Source: Myotis daubentonii (taxonomy: Eukaryota > Chordata > Mammalia > Chiroptera > Vespertilionidae). Taken from it: a stretch of 64,000 nucleotides of DNA. Position 1 is the first letter of the stretch. Each line of letters starts with the position of its first letter. This document shows positions 44,011-55,237 of the stretch, piece by piece. The stretch spans positions 115,170,979-115,234,978 of the forward strand of contig NC_081841.1 in assembly GCF_963259705.1 (NCBI RefSeq), read 5' to 3'. A program made the position numbers and the translations under genes. The notes below the pieces were generated by a model, which had not been told where the DNA came from, did not search any database, and saw only the letters and a list, made by a program, of their open reading frames with translations.

Positions 44011-45074
44011 CTAGAGGCCCAGTGCACAAAAATTTGTGCACTTGGGCGGGGAGGTTCCCTCAGCCCGGCCTGTGCCCTCTCACAGTCTGGGACACCTCGG
44101 GGGATGACCACCTGCTGGCTTAGGCCCGCTCCCCAAGGGATTGGGCCTAAGATGGCAATCAGACATCCCTCTGGCAGCCCGGCAGCCCTAAGGTGATGTC
44201 CACTTGCCAGCGGGGAGCAGATCTAAGCTGCAGTCAGACATCCTTAGCGCTGCTGAGGAGGCAGGAGAGGCTCCCACCACCACCCCTGTACTGGCAGCCA
44301 TCAGCCTGGCTTGTGGCTGAGCAGAGCTCCCCCATGTGGGAGGACACTGACCTCCAGAGGGCAGCTCCTGCATTGAGCGTCTGCCTCTCTGGTGGTCAGT
44401 GTGTGTCATAGTCACCAGTCATTCCCAGTCTTTCTTCTGTTAGGGTCAGTTTGCATATTACGCTTTTACTATATAGGATAGAGGCCTGGTACATGGGTGG
44501 GGGTTGGCTGGTTTACTGTGAAGGGTGTCCTGGATCAGGGTGGGGTCCCGCTGGGGTGCCTGGCCAGCCTGCGTGAGGGGCTGATGGCTATTTGCAGCTA
44601 GTCACACCCGCTTCAGGGTGGGGGTCCCCACTGGGGTGCCTGGCCAGCCTGGGTGAGGGGCTGAGGGCTGTTTTCAGTCTGGCCGGTGACTAAAGCTCCC
44701 AGCCTCTCCTTTTTTTCTTTTTCTTTTTATTCTGGGATTTATTTACCTTCTATAATTGAAGCTTTATTGCTATCACTGGGGCTGAGAGCCAGCTCCAGCT
44801 CTGAGGCCATGGCCTGCTGAAAGCAGGTATCTGGGGTTTGTTTAGCTTCTATAATTGAAACTTTGTTGCTTTTGGAGCTTAGAGCCGGGCCGCAGCAGGC
44901 GGGGAACCTTGGCTTCCTCCATCACTGGAGTAAGCAAGCCTCCTACTCACTTCAGCTGCGTGGCTGCCGGCTGTCATCTTGGTTGGCAGTTAATTTACAT
45001 ATCACCCCGATTAGCCAATGTGAAGCATAGCGTAGGTATGGTCAATTACCCTTTTTGTCTTTTATTGGATAGGA
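44011..45074 (-). mobile_element. Composite Helitron, copy 3 (modules Y and X3)
   Basis: The left edge is CTAG at 44011, followed by 'aggcccagtgcacaaaaatt' and 'tgtgcac', the reverse of the 3' hairpin end. The right edge reads 'cttttattggatagga' ending at 45074, the reverse of a 5' end starting TC. A and T flank it as expected. Module X3 is 44011-44479 and module Y is 44480-45074. The junction on the minus strand is CCAGGCCTCTA then TCCTATATAGTAAAAG. It is the only one of the three composites that is uninterrupted and complete at both ends. It sits inside ERV-A and encodes nothing. Confidence 0.92.
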
Positions 45075-45910
45075 TGGGGTTTATTCTTAAATTATTTATT
45101 TTTAAGTGTCATTGGTTTAGGGAGGATAGGATTTACTAGATGGATATGAACTGCTGTTTTATTATTTCAGTTTTTCTATTCTGCTTGTTCTAGCTTACTG
45201 GCCTGTGTCATTTACGATATTTAAACAATTTTCTAATGATGATTAAAAAGTAAACAGCCACCATTTCTTATATTGACATTGATGAACATTCTCACTTTTA
45301 AGAAATATATCTTTAACAAAGCACAAGACATTATATTAACAGTTTTAAATTTACTTTATAGATTTTCTGTAATAAAAGCTAAAATTAGGTGAACTTAAAA
45401 CTTGTTGAAATATTTAGATGTTTATCATTTAGTATAGTAATGTTTTAAAGCTTTAAGTTGCCAAAGACTTTGGTAAATTATGTATAGGCATATGAGGCTG
45501 GAGAAAAGGTCAGAGAAGGAAGCAGGCCTACCAGTATGTTCCAAGGCCTCTAGCCACTTGGATTTAAAACTTCCATATTTTTTCCTTAGAGATAATATGC
45601 TAAAGTTTGGGTGTTAATGAGTTCACCTTTTGCTAATAGCTAGACTGTTAAGTTGCAGACCAGTAGTTTTATTGCTAGCTTTACCCAGCAGTCAGATAAG
45701 TTTCTATTGAACGAGTGCAAAAAAACGTTTTACGTAAATGTTAAAGGCACATCTTAAAATTAAATACCCATTGCATTTTAAATTTATTTATTACATGTTC
45801 TTACAAGGTAATATCTTTTTAAGGTATGATACTTTGCAAAACACTGTGTAATATGAAAACATGAGAATTCTCATGATCTGTCCGCAATGTGTTAGTAAGC
45901 ACTTGTAGTT
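45075..45910. other. Unassigned AT-rich block inside ERV-A
   Basis: About 830 bp of AT-rich sequence with no open frame. It resembles neither retroviral pol nor any repeat I can name. It lies between the composite Helitron and the protease remnant, where pol would be expected. It could be degenerate pol, a later insertion or captured host sequence. Confidence 0.4.
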
Positions 45911-46199
45911 TGCAGTAAAGAAAGTTGTTCTTTGGGAAGGGGTGTGTGTGAGAGAAGGTGCTGAGGTCAGAGCAGTTTTCTGAGCATTATAGGGGTGAAA
46001 ATGCTGGCCTTGGGATCTAAAGGCTCAGTGAGGAATCCTTTTGCCATGTTCCATTATAGAAGAGCTTCATAAGAAAACTGAAATTGGGAACTCAGAGGTG
46101 AGAGTACCTAGCAAGCCTGAGAAAGAAGAGTATTTCTTGTTTAGAGGAGGGTACAGTGATGGAGGAGATATGGCATTTACAGTCTAAGGAATGGTGTGA

Positions 46200-46490
46200 C
46201 TTTGTGGGGTGAGAGTGAAACTGAAATAGGTTACTATTGTTTGGGGCAACTGGGCTTTATGTGGGGATGTCTGTACCGTTTTGGTCGGGCAAGGAGGGTG
46301 GATAAGGGATTATTTAGTAAGATGCAGTGTAGAGGTGAGGTGGCTAATGCATGTGAGACTAATTTGTCAACCCCCATAATAGAGACTGAGGAGGGGGCAA
46401 GGGCCCCAGCGAATTCAGAGAGGGCAGAATAAGTGACCCCAGTGTCAATTAAAAAGGAGATTTACTTACCAGCCACCACAATCATTACCC
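46200..46490 (-). pseudogene. ERV-A protease remnant
   Basis: The minus strand encodes 'LIDTGVTYSALSEFAG', with the DTG active site at 46446-46438 followed by the usual hydrophobic and Ser positions of a retroviral aspartic protease. 'SIMGVDKLVSHA' follows, in the place of the flap region. The protease would cut Gag-Pol into mature proteins. The end of the domain and the start of RT are not recognisable. Confidence 0.75.
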
Positions 46491-46699
46491 GAGGCTCTGT
46501 CCTGGTGATGGCCTGGGCAGCTTCAGTCTTTGGTGGCCAGTCCCAGAAGGTCTTGGAGCTCCAAACCAGATCCAGAGGGTGGCCTTGCTGAGGTCCAGAC
46601 TACAGTCTGATTTCCAGTGACCTTCCCTTCCTCACCTTGGGCAGGGCCCAGGCGGGGGTCTTGGGTTTGGGCAGGACTTGGTCCAGTGTCCTCTCATTG

Positions 46700-47818
46700 T
46701 ATTTGAAGCATGGGCCTGGAGGAGGCTTAGCCCCTAACTTACTTTTGGTTGGAGGACTAGCACTTCCTTTGGGGTTATGAGAGTGGTGGCTAGGAGCTGA
46801 AAGGCCTTTGTCTGGGCTTTAGTCTTGGCCTGATCTCACTTTTGTTTTCAGATTTGGATCTCCTTGTCTCTATTATTAAAGACCTTAAAGGTCATGTTTA
46901 AAATGTCTTGTTGGGGGGTTGTTCCTTCTGGGTTTGTAGGGTCAAGATTGGTATATTTTCTCATGGCCTGTGTAAGGCGAGAGAGGAAGACTGCCAGATT
47001 TTTGTCTAGCCTGGGTGACCTTTGCTAATTTTTTACAATTAACTGCTTTGTGAGCTGTGTTTTTCAGTCCTTCTAGCAAGTAGAGAATTATTTCGTCCCA
47101 AGACCTGCGATCTGCCTGCCCTTCCTGGTAGTTCCATTGTGGGTCCCTGTTAGGGACAGCATCCGCTCTGACTGGAGGGGTCAGGGGGCCTGCCAGTGGA
47201 GGGTATCTGCTTGGCCCTGGACATGAAGCCAGATTTGGTGCCAGCAATCTCTCAAAGGGGGTACTTTAAGGCTAGTGCCCGAGTGGAGGGAGGAAAGAGC
47301 CAAAACTGCTAGGAGCAGGTATGAGATGGGATGGTGGTGGTGGGTTTCGCTGTGTAGGGTGGTAGGCTTTTAGGCTGTTGAGACAGAGGAGCCATAGGCT
47401 TGAGGACCAGGAGATGGTCAGCGAGATCAAAAGTGGTAAAGGAGGAGGAGAATTTGAGATCCTCTGGGGGTTGAGAGTAAAGAAGGAAAAATCTGTGAGG
47501 GAGAGCAGCTGTTACAGAGAGAAGGATGTGTCCTTGAGTGTAAAAAAGCCTGGATATACAGGATCTCAGATCACTTGCCTTGTCTGCAGCAGAATTGTCA
47601 AGGTTAGTTAGAACTTGGAAATTGAAAGTGCTATTTTACTGAGGCCAGAGTCCTGCACGAATTCTAGGATCTAAAGGCTTTTAAGTAGACAGCCCAGGGG
47701 TGTGGTGCGGGTAATGGTTGACTGCTAATTCCCCATGGTGACTGGCAGTAACTTAAGCTCTGCTTTCTCTAAAGTTTAGGCCAAGAAAGGCGTCCCCGTC
47801 TCCCCCTAATGTTCCCAT
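46700..47818 (-). pseudogene. ERV-A gag remnant
   Basis: The clearest part is 47247-46942, where 'QWNYQEGQADRRSWDEIIL' and 'YLLEGLKNTAHKAVNCKKL' match the capsid region of class I ERVs, roughly the end of the capsid N-terminal domain. A possible Gag start is ATG at 47818, reading MGTLGG, whose Gly2 would fit myristoylation. Downstream near 46690 a single zinc knuckle is damaged: 'GHWTKSCP' is readable, but the first half is in another frame with its second Cys changed to Tyr. Frames are broken throughout. Confidence 0.65.
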
Positions 47819-48250
47819 CAGGAGAGTGGGCAAGGGAACCTGGTTCCCCCGGAAGACTTGTCCTGACCAGCACTGGATTTCAGTGGGGCCAGCTGAGCAG
47901 TATCAGCCTGGAGCCTGACTCCAAACCCAAAATGACATGACAGTCAGGACAGAGGAAAACAGACTTAAGCCACTTATCTATGAATATATGCTCGGTGTTG
48001 ATGCAGGAGGAGGCAAGGAGAGGTCCACTATCCAGTCACAAGTACAACCCAGACCAGTCCGAAGGAAGGCTAGTGGGGGCCAAGTAAGTGTCACTAGTTC
48101 AGCAGAAGTTCAGTCTTGAAGGAGTGCGGCTGGGGGGCTTTCCCAGACACAAGGGAGGCTCAGGAGCCAGACAATCATGACCTCTCTGAGTGCCAAATGC
48201 CCGGTTGATAGAACCCTGTGATGGCTCTTACCAGACCCTTCACTAGGCCT

Positions 48251-48268
48251 TCCTGGGTTTTGGCACAA
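48251..48268 (-). promoter_or_regulatory. Primer-binding site, tRNA-Phe-like (decayed)
   Basis: The minus strand reads TTGTGCCAAAACCCAGGA, 15 of 18 matches to the tRNA-Phe site TGGTGCCGAAACCCGGGA. Two of the three differences are at CpGs. It lies 2 bp from the 5' LTR and sets the element's orientation. Confidence 0.7.
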
Positions 48269-48270
48269 AA

Positions 48271-48828
48271 TGAAAGGTTCAAAGTGGGCCAGGGTCGCCC
48301 TGACTGGTTTGGCTCAGTGGATAGAGCGTCAGCCTGAGGACTCAAGGATCCCAGGTTCGATTCCGGTCGGGGGCATGTATCTTGGTTGCGGGCATATCCC
48401 CAGTGGGGGCGTGTGCAGGAGGCAGCTGACTGATGTTTCTCTCTCATCAATGTTTCTAGCTCTCTATCACTCTCTCTTCCTCTCTGTGAAAAATCAATAA
48501 AATATATATTAAAAAAAAAAAAAAAGTGGGCCAGGGTCTCCCACACCTATGACATGAGGCCATAATGTATCAAAAGAGATTTTTTTCCAGGCAACTGGGG
48601 TCAGGTGGGCTGCGACTGAGAAAGGCATCAGGAAGAGAGCAGGAAGAGATAGGGTTTTATTAATTTTTTGCTGGCTATAAGGGTCTGCTCTGTCCTTGAT
48701 TCCTCCCATGCCAGGTGTCTTCTGGTTATCTGAGCTATGTTGTACTCAAGACTGCAAGCTTTCTGCAAGATATCTGCTAAGCACAATAAGTTTTTCTCTG
48801 CTCTGTTTTATTCTCTTTAACCCTTTCA
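48271..48828 (-). repeat. ERV-A 5' LTR, split by a Ves SINE
   Basis: The LTR starts TGAAAGGTTC at 48271. It is interrupted after 48296, continues at 48539 and ends CCCTTTCA at 48828. Confidence 0.9.
48297..48522 (+). mobile_element. Ves SINE with 16-bp target duplication
   Basis: The head 'ccctgactggtttggctcag' continues 'tggatagagcgtcagcctga', with B box 'ggttcgattccgg'. The tail is 'aatcaataaaatatatatt' plus poly(A). The perfect target duplication aaagtgggccagggtc is at 48281-48296 and 48523-48538. It lies in the ERV-A 5' LTR. Confidence 0.96.
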
Positions 48829-48925
48829 CTTTTAAGGTTGTTACTGACAGGTACTTATTTATTTCCATCATAATTCTGTACCCTAGGTTTCTCTCTGTAT
48901 TTATTCTCATTATTGCAGTCCCTTT

Positions 48926-49768
48926 AGCAATTCTTATAATGCTGGCTTGGTGGTGATATACTCCTTTAGCCTTTTTTTATCCTGGAGGCTCTTTATTTGA
49001 CCATCTATTTTGAATGATAGTCTTACTGGATATAGTAATCTTGGTTTCAGATCCATGCTTTCTATTACCTTGTGAACTTCATGCAATTCCCTTCTGGCCT
49101 GTAGAGATTCTGATGGGAAATCAGGTGTCAGCCTTATTAGAGCTCCTTTGTAGGTCACAGTTTGCTTTTCTATTGCTGCCTTTAAGATTCTCTCTTTGTC
49201 TTTCATTGTTGGCATTTTAATTATGATGTGTTTGGGCGTGGGCCTGTTTGGGTTCTTATTACTTGGTACTCTCTGTGCCTCCTGAACTTATGTGACTTTT
49301 TCCTTCACCAGGTTAGGAAAGTTTCCTGCCATTATTTCTTCAACTACTTTCTCTATCCCTTTCTCCCTTCCTACCTCTGCTGGCACATCTGCTATTTGAA
49401 TATTGTTACGTTTCACATTTTCCCACAGCTCCCTTAAGCTGTCCTGTTTTTTTAATTGTATTCTTTTTTTTCCTTTTGGTTCTCTGATGGAGTGATGTTT
49501 TTTCAACCCTGTCTTCTAATTCACTAATTTGATCCTCAGCTTCCCCTAATCTGCAGTGTATTCCTTCAAATGTGTTCTTTATTTGTGCTATGTTATTCTT
49601 TATTTCTGTTTTCATAGTTACTATATCTTTTCTCATGCTGTTGAGCATCTTTACCATCATTACTCTGAACTCTGTATTAGATAAATTTCTTATCTTTGTT
49701 TTATTTATCTCTTATTTTGGAGCTTTCCCTTGTTCTTTCATTTGGGGGTTGTTTTTTTGTCTCCTCAT
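48926..49768 (-). pseudogene. L1-6 ORF1 pseudogene
   Basis: The start is ATG at 49768 on the minus strand (MRRQKNNPQMKEQGKAP). A coiled-coil stretch follows (49660-49500, 'RLGEAEDQISELEDRVEK'), then the RRM region and the C-terminal domain (49215-48934, 'MPTMKDKERILKAAIEKQ', 'YKGALIRLTPDFPSES', 'PRLLYPVRLSFKIDGQ'). Two or three frameshifts, one in the A-rich stretch near 49470, separate the blocks. At about 280 codons the size is normal. Confidence 0.88.
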
Positions 49769-50524
49769 TTTGGCTCCCTGTTTTGGTTTGTGACTATTTA
49801 CTAGTTAGATCTACTTTGCCTCTTAATTTCTAATGCAGGAAAGTGTCAAATGATATTTCTTACTAATTTAATCAGGCAAAGATTCAAAGCCTCCAGAGAC
49901 TGCCTTTACCTACAGACTGATAGGATTTTGTCTTGAATTGTCCTCAGACAATCGTCCATGGGTGTGCCAAGAGTTTTGTTTTGTTTTGGTTTGGTTTTTT
50001 TTCCAACAGGTTGGGACAATTTCTTCTGCCTGGAGGCTAATTGTTATTCTCAATCTCTTAATTGGCCTTAGAAACTCTGCACTTTGGGGTAAGGTTTTTT
50101 TCCCAATAGGGTGGATCAAATGTCTTCCTCCCAGGCAAGATCACCAGTATGGAAAATATATGCCTGAGAAAGAAGACCTCTGCAGTGTGAGGGAATGACT
50201 CAGCACAGGAAACTGGGGTATCTGCTTTCTGAGCTTTAACCCCAGAGCCCCCAATCCTGGATTCTGCTCACACAGCTCCAATACACTCTACCCATCCTCT
50301 GCTGGAGCACACGGTGGGTAGCTCCATAGGGAATTTTGTGCGTTGGCCCTTTAATAGTGTGCCTGAATTTCCAGTAGTCTGTCCCTGCAGGCAGAAACCC
50401 GGCTGTTTTTCAGAGCCAGATATTATAGGTCTACCCTTCTCAGTTCTGTTGCTCTCTGCTGGGGATCCCAGCTTGGGTATTAGACCCCAGAGTTCTCAGT
50501 AGAAACTCCCCATAGTTGATATAT

Positions 50525-50891
50525 TGTTGCAGAAGACCAAAGAAATACCAAGCACGCTTCCTAGAGAAAGGGAGGGATCCCAATTATTAACACTAGTGGA
50601 CTCCGGGAATAATTTCCAAATCAGAGTGAAGAAACATGCAGAGGGATTCATATTTTATAACCTTCTGGAATCTTTGTCTTGCATATATGGTTCCACCCCC
50701 TATCATGGGCTTACAGGAAGGCCCCCAGGTGTTGGAGGTCCCCAGGCCATATCCGATGATCTGTACTGGGGCCAGTGATAATGACCTACCCCGCCCCCCC
50801 GCCCCCCCCCCCCCCCCCCCCCCGCCCAGGGCAGTGCATTGTTCACAGTTTTTATGGCCTGGCACACCTTGCAAGACCAGTTTCCTCCTCA
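50525..50891 (-). repeat. ERV-B 3' LTR
   Basis: A 367-bp LTR containing a C-rich run (about 50790-50827). The poly-C length differs from the other LTR. Confidence 0.92.
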
Positions 50892-51760
50892 TTCCCCACC
50901 CCTTGTCCCACAAGCTTCTTTTAGCCTTGTGGAGCAACAACCATGGGATGTTATGGTGAACAGGGGTGATGACTGCTCTTAGCTACTTCCTGCTGGTAAG
51001 GGACGATGACCAAGGGGTTAGCATCCCGCTTCTTCCTCTCAGAAGGGTTTGTAGGAAGTTATTCTGGTCTCAGGCAGGCAGAGGTAAGCAGTGGTCCCAC
51101 ATGCATAGAATGTTCCTGCAGGGGGCACCAGGGGTAGGTGGTGTTTTCAGCCTTGAGGGTAGAATTGCATAATTCATCTGGGAGGTGACCTGTTGGATGT
51201 TGGCCCTGCGTACTGCTGAAACAAATAGGAGCAACATTAGTTAGCTACACATTGGCCGTGACAGGTCCTATCCAATACAATTACCCCCCCGCACCCCCCA
51301 CGTGCATTTGGTAGTAGAGTCGTAATATGCCACAGGCTGATAAGTATAACTAACAAAAATCTGGCTTGATTGGGTTTTCTCATGGACTACCTGGTCTAGC
51401 ATGATAAGGTATAATCCAACGTTTTATGATAAGGCCTTTGTTTCCTTGCTGTGTGGGGAGCAATAATTTTATGGTGCTTCTGTGTCGCAGTAAGAGCAGA
51501 TGAGTTCTCCTCCTCATTCTAGTCTCGGATTCCGCTGGCACTCATAAAAAGACAAAATAAGAATTATTAGATAAAACCAGTGATTATCCAGAAATACTAG
51601 AGCATGTTACATTAGGAGGAGATAAGAAAGAAAGATTAGTGTTAGGGAGAATTCAGCAGGGTGTTATCTAAATTCTTTGGAGCAGGTTGTTCGGCCAGGT
51701 CTGCTGTCTTCTTGAGGGTGATCTGCAGGGGGGTGCTTCTGGTCAGAGGTCACCTTCCAC
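50892..51760 (-). other. ERV-B region between integrase and 3' LTR, env missing
   Basis: I find no signal peptide, membrane anchor or fusion peptide-like run in either strand here, and no long open frame. About 870 bp is too short for env (usually near 1.9 kb). It probably represents deleted or fully decayed env plus leader sequence. Confidence 0.55.
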
Positions 51761-51769
51761 TCAGACTGG

Positions 51770-52653
51770 ATGTCACTCCGCTGGTGGGCTGCCTTCACCC
51801 GGGAGTGGTGGATCCAGGTGTTTAGTCCTGCAACCTTAAGAGCTGTGGGGGTGGTTAATATGACTGGATAGGGTCCCTTCCAGGTAGGCTTGAGGGGCTC
51901 CTTTTTTCAATCCTTTATCCAAACCTGGTCTCCAGGTTTATAAAGATGTACAGCTTTTCCTACAAAGATGGGTAGTTGGTCAATAACCCACCTGTGGACC
52001 TCAAAGACAGTTTTTCCAAGTCCTTGTAGTTGTTTCTGGATTTCTAAGTTCCTTATATCCCCCAAATCTCCCTTTGGTCGAATTAAGGGAAGGGGTATAC
52101 AGTATAGAATTTCAAAGGGAGAGAAACCTACCCTGGCCCTTAGGGTACAGCATACCCGCAGGAGTACAAGAGGCAAGATATCTATTCAGGATAAGCTTGT
52201 CTCTTGGCATAGCTTAGCCATAGTCTGTTTTAGAGTCTGGTTCATGCATTCCACTTTCCCTGAACTCTGAGGCCTGTAAGCTGTATATAGATTCCATTTA
52301 ATTCCTAAAGCCTTGGCTACCTGTTGTACTATTTCTGCTACAAAGGCTGGGCCATTATCAGACCCTATAATCAGAAGCATTCCATACTGTGGAATTATAT
52401 CCTTCAGCAATGCCTTAGTGACTCCTCTGGTCTTTTCAGTGCAAGTGGGATATGCCTTGACTCAACCTGAAAAGGTGCAAACAAAGACTAGCAGGTATTT
52501 ATTCCCTCTGCTAGGCCCTACTTCTGTAAAATCTACTTCTAAGTCCTCAAAAGGAGCTTGGCCATAGCGCTGAACTCCTATCAGTCCCACAGGACCCTGT
52601 TTAGCATTGTTCTGAGCACAGAGGAGGCAACGCTGAGAGACTGAGGCACACAA
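51770..52653 (-). pseudogene. ERV-B integrase remnant
   Basis: On the minus strand the catalytic core shows the first Asp in 'FEDLEVDFTEVGPSRG' (52653-52462). The second Asp is in 'IIGSDNGPAFVAEIVQQV' and the Glu in 'YRPQSSGKVECMNQTL' (52410-52186), so all three DDE residues are present. The C-terminal part continues at 52176-51907. It ends with a '[20 protein letters not shown]' stretch near 51880-51820, the GPY/F motif of gammaretroviral integrases. Integrase would insert viral DNA into the host genome. Frameshifts separate the blocks and the N-terminal HHCC zinc domain is only partly visible. Confidence 0.9.
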
Positions 52654-52879
52654 GGAGGGTAGATGGTAAATTAGCTAGTACCTGTCTAACAAAGCTTCCA
52701 GGGAAGCCTTTCCTAAATGAGTGAGTTCATGCTGCTGGAGGGACTATCTTATGGGCTAACTGTTCTGGGACATAGACCCTATGATCTGGGAGTATCCACC
52801 AGCCTTCCATTGTTCTCTTGCCCCCTTCTTTCTTGGTCCATTTCTCTTCCTGAGGAGTGTATTTCAGAGGTTCAGGTAA

Positions 52880-53314
52880 TTAGGGAGCCAACATGATCTG
52901 TGCCGGTGCTGCTTGTTCTTTAGCAGCCAGCTTGGCTGCGACGTTAGCATGCTGTTTTCCTTCTGATACTGAGTCTTTCCCTTTCTGGTGACCTTTGCAA
53001 GGGATGAAAGCTATTTCCTTAGGTTCCCAGACTGCTTCTAGTAACTTTAAAATTTCATTCTGATTTTTGATTCCTTTTCCTCCTGCTGTCAAGAGCCCCC
53101 TTGCCTTATATATGGCCCCATGGACATGCAGGGTAGCAAAGGCATAGTGTGAGTCAGTGTAGATGTTGGCATGCTTATTCTTACTGAGTTTTAGGGCTCT
53201 TACTAGGGCCCAATGTTCTGCCCTCTGTGCTGACCATCCTTCAGGCAAGGCCTGTGCTTCAATTATCTCAAAGTTTGATGCCACTGCATATCCAGCTCGT
53301 TTTTTTCTCTTCAT
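52880..53314 (-). pseudogene. ERV-B RNase H domain
   Basis: This 144-codon open stretch holds 'YAVASNFEIIEAQALPEGW' then 'SAQRAEHWALVRAL', which contains the catalytic Glu. 'ANIYTDSHYAFATLHVHG' contains the catalytic Asp, and 'IAFIPCKGHQKGKDSVSEG' contains the His region. RNase H removes genomic RNA during reverse transcription. The domain is open from its second strand onward, but the upstream link to RT is frameshifted. Confidence 0.9.
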
Positions 53315-53749
53315 CTAAGAAGCTGCTGCCATCTGTGAACAATAGCAAGTCTGCGTTTTGCAGGGGCCTATCCCTTAGGTCTAGCAGGCTGGAAGAAACC
53401 TCCTCTAAGACTTCCAGGCAATCATGCTCAGGGCACCCTCAGTGATGGGTAGAAAGGTGGCAGGATTAAGTGTTCTCATTGCTTCTAATTGTACCTGCAG
53501 ATTCTCACATAACAGCCCTTGATACTGAGTCATTCGAGCATGAGTCAGCCAGCGCTGCCCCCTTGCTTCCATCAGGGTGACAACCGCATGAGGTACTTTT
53601 ACATTTAAGTTTTGTCCTAAGGTAAGCTTATCTGCTTCCTTGACTAATAATGCCGTGGCTGCAAGGGCCCTGAGGCATGGGGGCCACCAGAGGCAACTGG
53701 GTCAATCCGCTTGGAGAAATAGGCTATTGGACTTTGCAAGGGTTCAAAC

Positions 53750-55237
53750 TCCTGAGTTAGAACTCCTAGGGCTACCCCGCTGATCTGGTGAACAAAAAGA
53801 TTAAAGTCTCGCATCACATCTGGTAGCCCTAGTGCCAGGGCCTCAATGAGCTTTGCCTTTATGGTGACGAAGGCTTTCTCCTGTTCGGAACCCCAGTCTA
53901 TGGGTGGCTTCTCTTCTCCTCTTAAAGCTTCATAGAGAGGCTTTCAGATCCCAGGTCTGAAAACCCTGGGATCCAAATTCGACAGAATCCTGCCACTCCC
54001 AGGAATTCCCTAATCTGCCACCTGGTGCTAGGGACTGGGATGGCACATACTGCCTGCTTCCTTTCAGTCCCTAGCCTTCATTTCCTTTGGGTGATCTGGA
54101 AGCCTAGATACTTGACTTCTTTCTGACAAATCTGTGCCTTTTTCATAGACACCCGATAACCTGTTTCAGTTAGTAGTCTCAGAAGCGCTCGTGTTCCCCT
54201 CCAGCACTGAGCTCGTGTGGAGCTGGCCAGTAGGAGGTCATCTACATACAAGAGTAAAATACACTCCAACTCCTGTCCTGAGAACTTAGAAGGATCAGAT
54301 GCTAGTGCTCCACTAAAAAGAGTAGGGAAGTTCTTGAACCCCTGTGGCAGTCTGGTCGAGGTGAACTGGTCCTTGACCCCTGTAGTTGGGTTTTCCCATT
54401 CGAAAGTGAAGAAAGACTGACTGAAAGGTGCTAATCAAAGACAGAAAAAAAGGCATCTTTCAGATCTAGGCATGTAAATCATACGGCCTCTGATGAGATG
54501 AGTCCCAGAAGAATGTAGGGGTTTGGCAGTGCTGAATGCAGGGTTATAACAGCCTCATTAACAGCCCATAGATCCTGCACCGGGCAGTAGTCATTAGTCC
54601 CAGGCTTTTTAACAGGCAAGAGAGGCTTGTTCCATGGAGACCTGAATCTTTTAACAAGTCCCCACTGAAGCAGCTGGTCTAAGTGAACCTGGATTCCTAG
54701 GCATGCTTCCCTTGGAATTGGATATTGGCAGATTTTAACAGGCTGTGCCCCAGGCTTTAACCCGATTAGCACTGGGGCGTGGTCCTTAGCCAGGCCTGGA
54801 GGATTCCCTTCTGCCCAGACCAGCGGGAATTCCTTCTCTAATTCAGGTTCTAATGGTGATGCCTTTGTCTGGGGGGTATAAAGTCTCCATTCTTCCTCCC
54901 TCGGCACTGCTAAGGACAGGATCATTGGGGAGGTCTCCTCACCTAGGCGAAGCTGTGCTGAGCCATCTGGAGCAAAAGTGATTTCTGCCCCCATTTTGGC
55001 TAAAAGGTCTCTACCCATTAGAGGCACTGGACAGTCTGGCAAGAATAGGAATTCATGAATTACTTGATGACATCTGTGAGAGCGGCAGAATGGTCTACGG
55101 GTCTGGTCCCCAGTAGCTCCAATAATGGTGACCTCCTTTCCTGAGAGAGGCACTACTTTCTGAGTGACTACTGAATGCTCAGCTCCCGTATCAACCATAA
55201 AGTCCACAGTCTGGCCCCCAATTTTCATTCTGACCAT
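53750..55237 (-). pseudogene. ERV-B protease and reverse transcriptase remnant
   Basis: The 252-codon minus-strand frame (55237-54479) opens with a protease: 'VDFMVDTGAEHSVVTQKVV' has the DTG site at 55192-55184, and 'PLMGRDLLAKMGAEI' fits the family's C-terminal part. It then enters RT ('PLEPELEKEFPLVWAEG', 'AQPVKICQYPIPREA', 'RSPWNKPLLPVKKPGTNDY'). After a frameshift the palm continues at 54269-54078 with the catalytic YVDD at 54248-54237, intact. Further RT and connection sequence runs to about 53750 in broken frames. A usual VQDLR-type motif reads VQDLW. It is not translatable as one protein. Confidence 0.93.

Larger units (their letters stand above)
42540..48828 (-). mobile_element. ERV-A: old class I (gammaretrovirus-like) provirus with tRNA-Phe-like primer site
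   Basis: LTRs at 42540-42871 and 48271-48828 (the latter split by a Ves SINE) begin TGAAAGG and end CCCTTTCA. The flanking 'ctttt' at 42535-42539 and 48829-48833 fits a 4-5-bp target duplication. The primer site left of 48271 gives minus orientation. Minus-strand remains are gag (47818 to about 46700), protease (about 46490-46200) and an env transmembrane end (43239-42982). No reverse transcriptase or integrase is recognisable. Where pol should lie there is an unassigned AT-rich block (45075-45910) and a composite Helitron (44011-45074). LTRs differ by more than 10% by eye, so it is older than the other three ERVs. Confidence 0.85.
37905..48868 (-). pseudogene. L1-6 ORF2 pseudogene, split by ERV-A
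   Basis: The start is ATG at 48868, reading MEINKYLSVTTLK. ERV-A interrupts after about 12 codons and the frame resumes at 42535 leftwards. Endonuclease pieces follow (41.3-41.8 kb). RT is in pieces at 40733-40491 ('HSLPKLNQDESANLNRPIT'), 40420-40121 ('[18 protein letters not shown]') and 40140-39877. The last contains motif B '[10 protein letters not shown]', altered from the usual GCPLSP, and '[12 protein letters not shown]' with the catalytic FADD intact. The C-terminal region continues to about 37905. Many stops and shifts are present. Confidence 0.9.

Noticed and set aside
50790..50827. The long C run as a possible regulatory or origin-like element.
   Set aside because: The other LTR has a shorter run at the same place. 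It is low-complexity slippage within the LTR.
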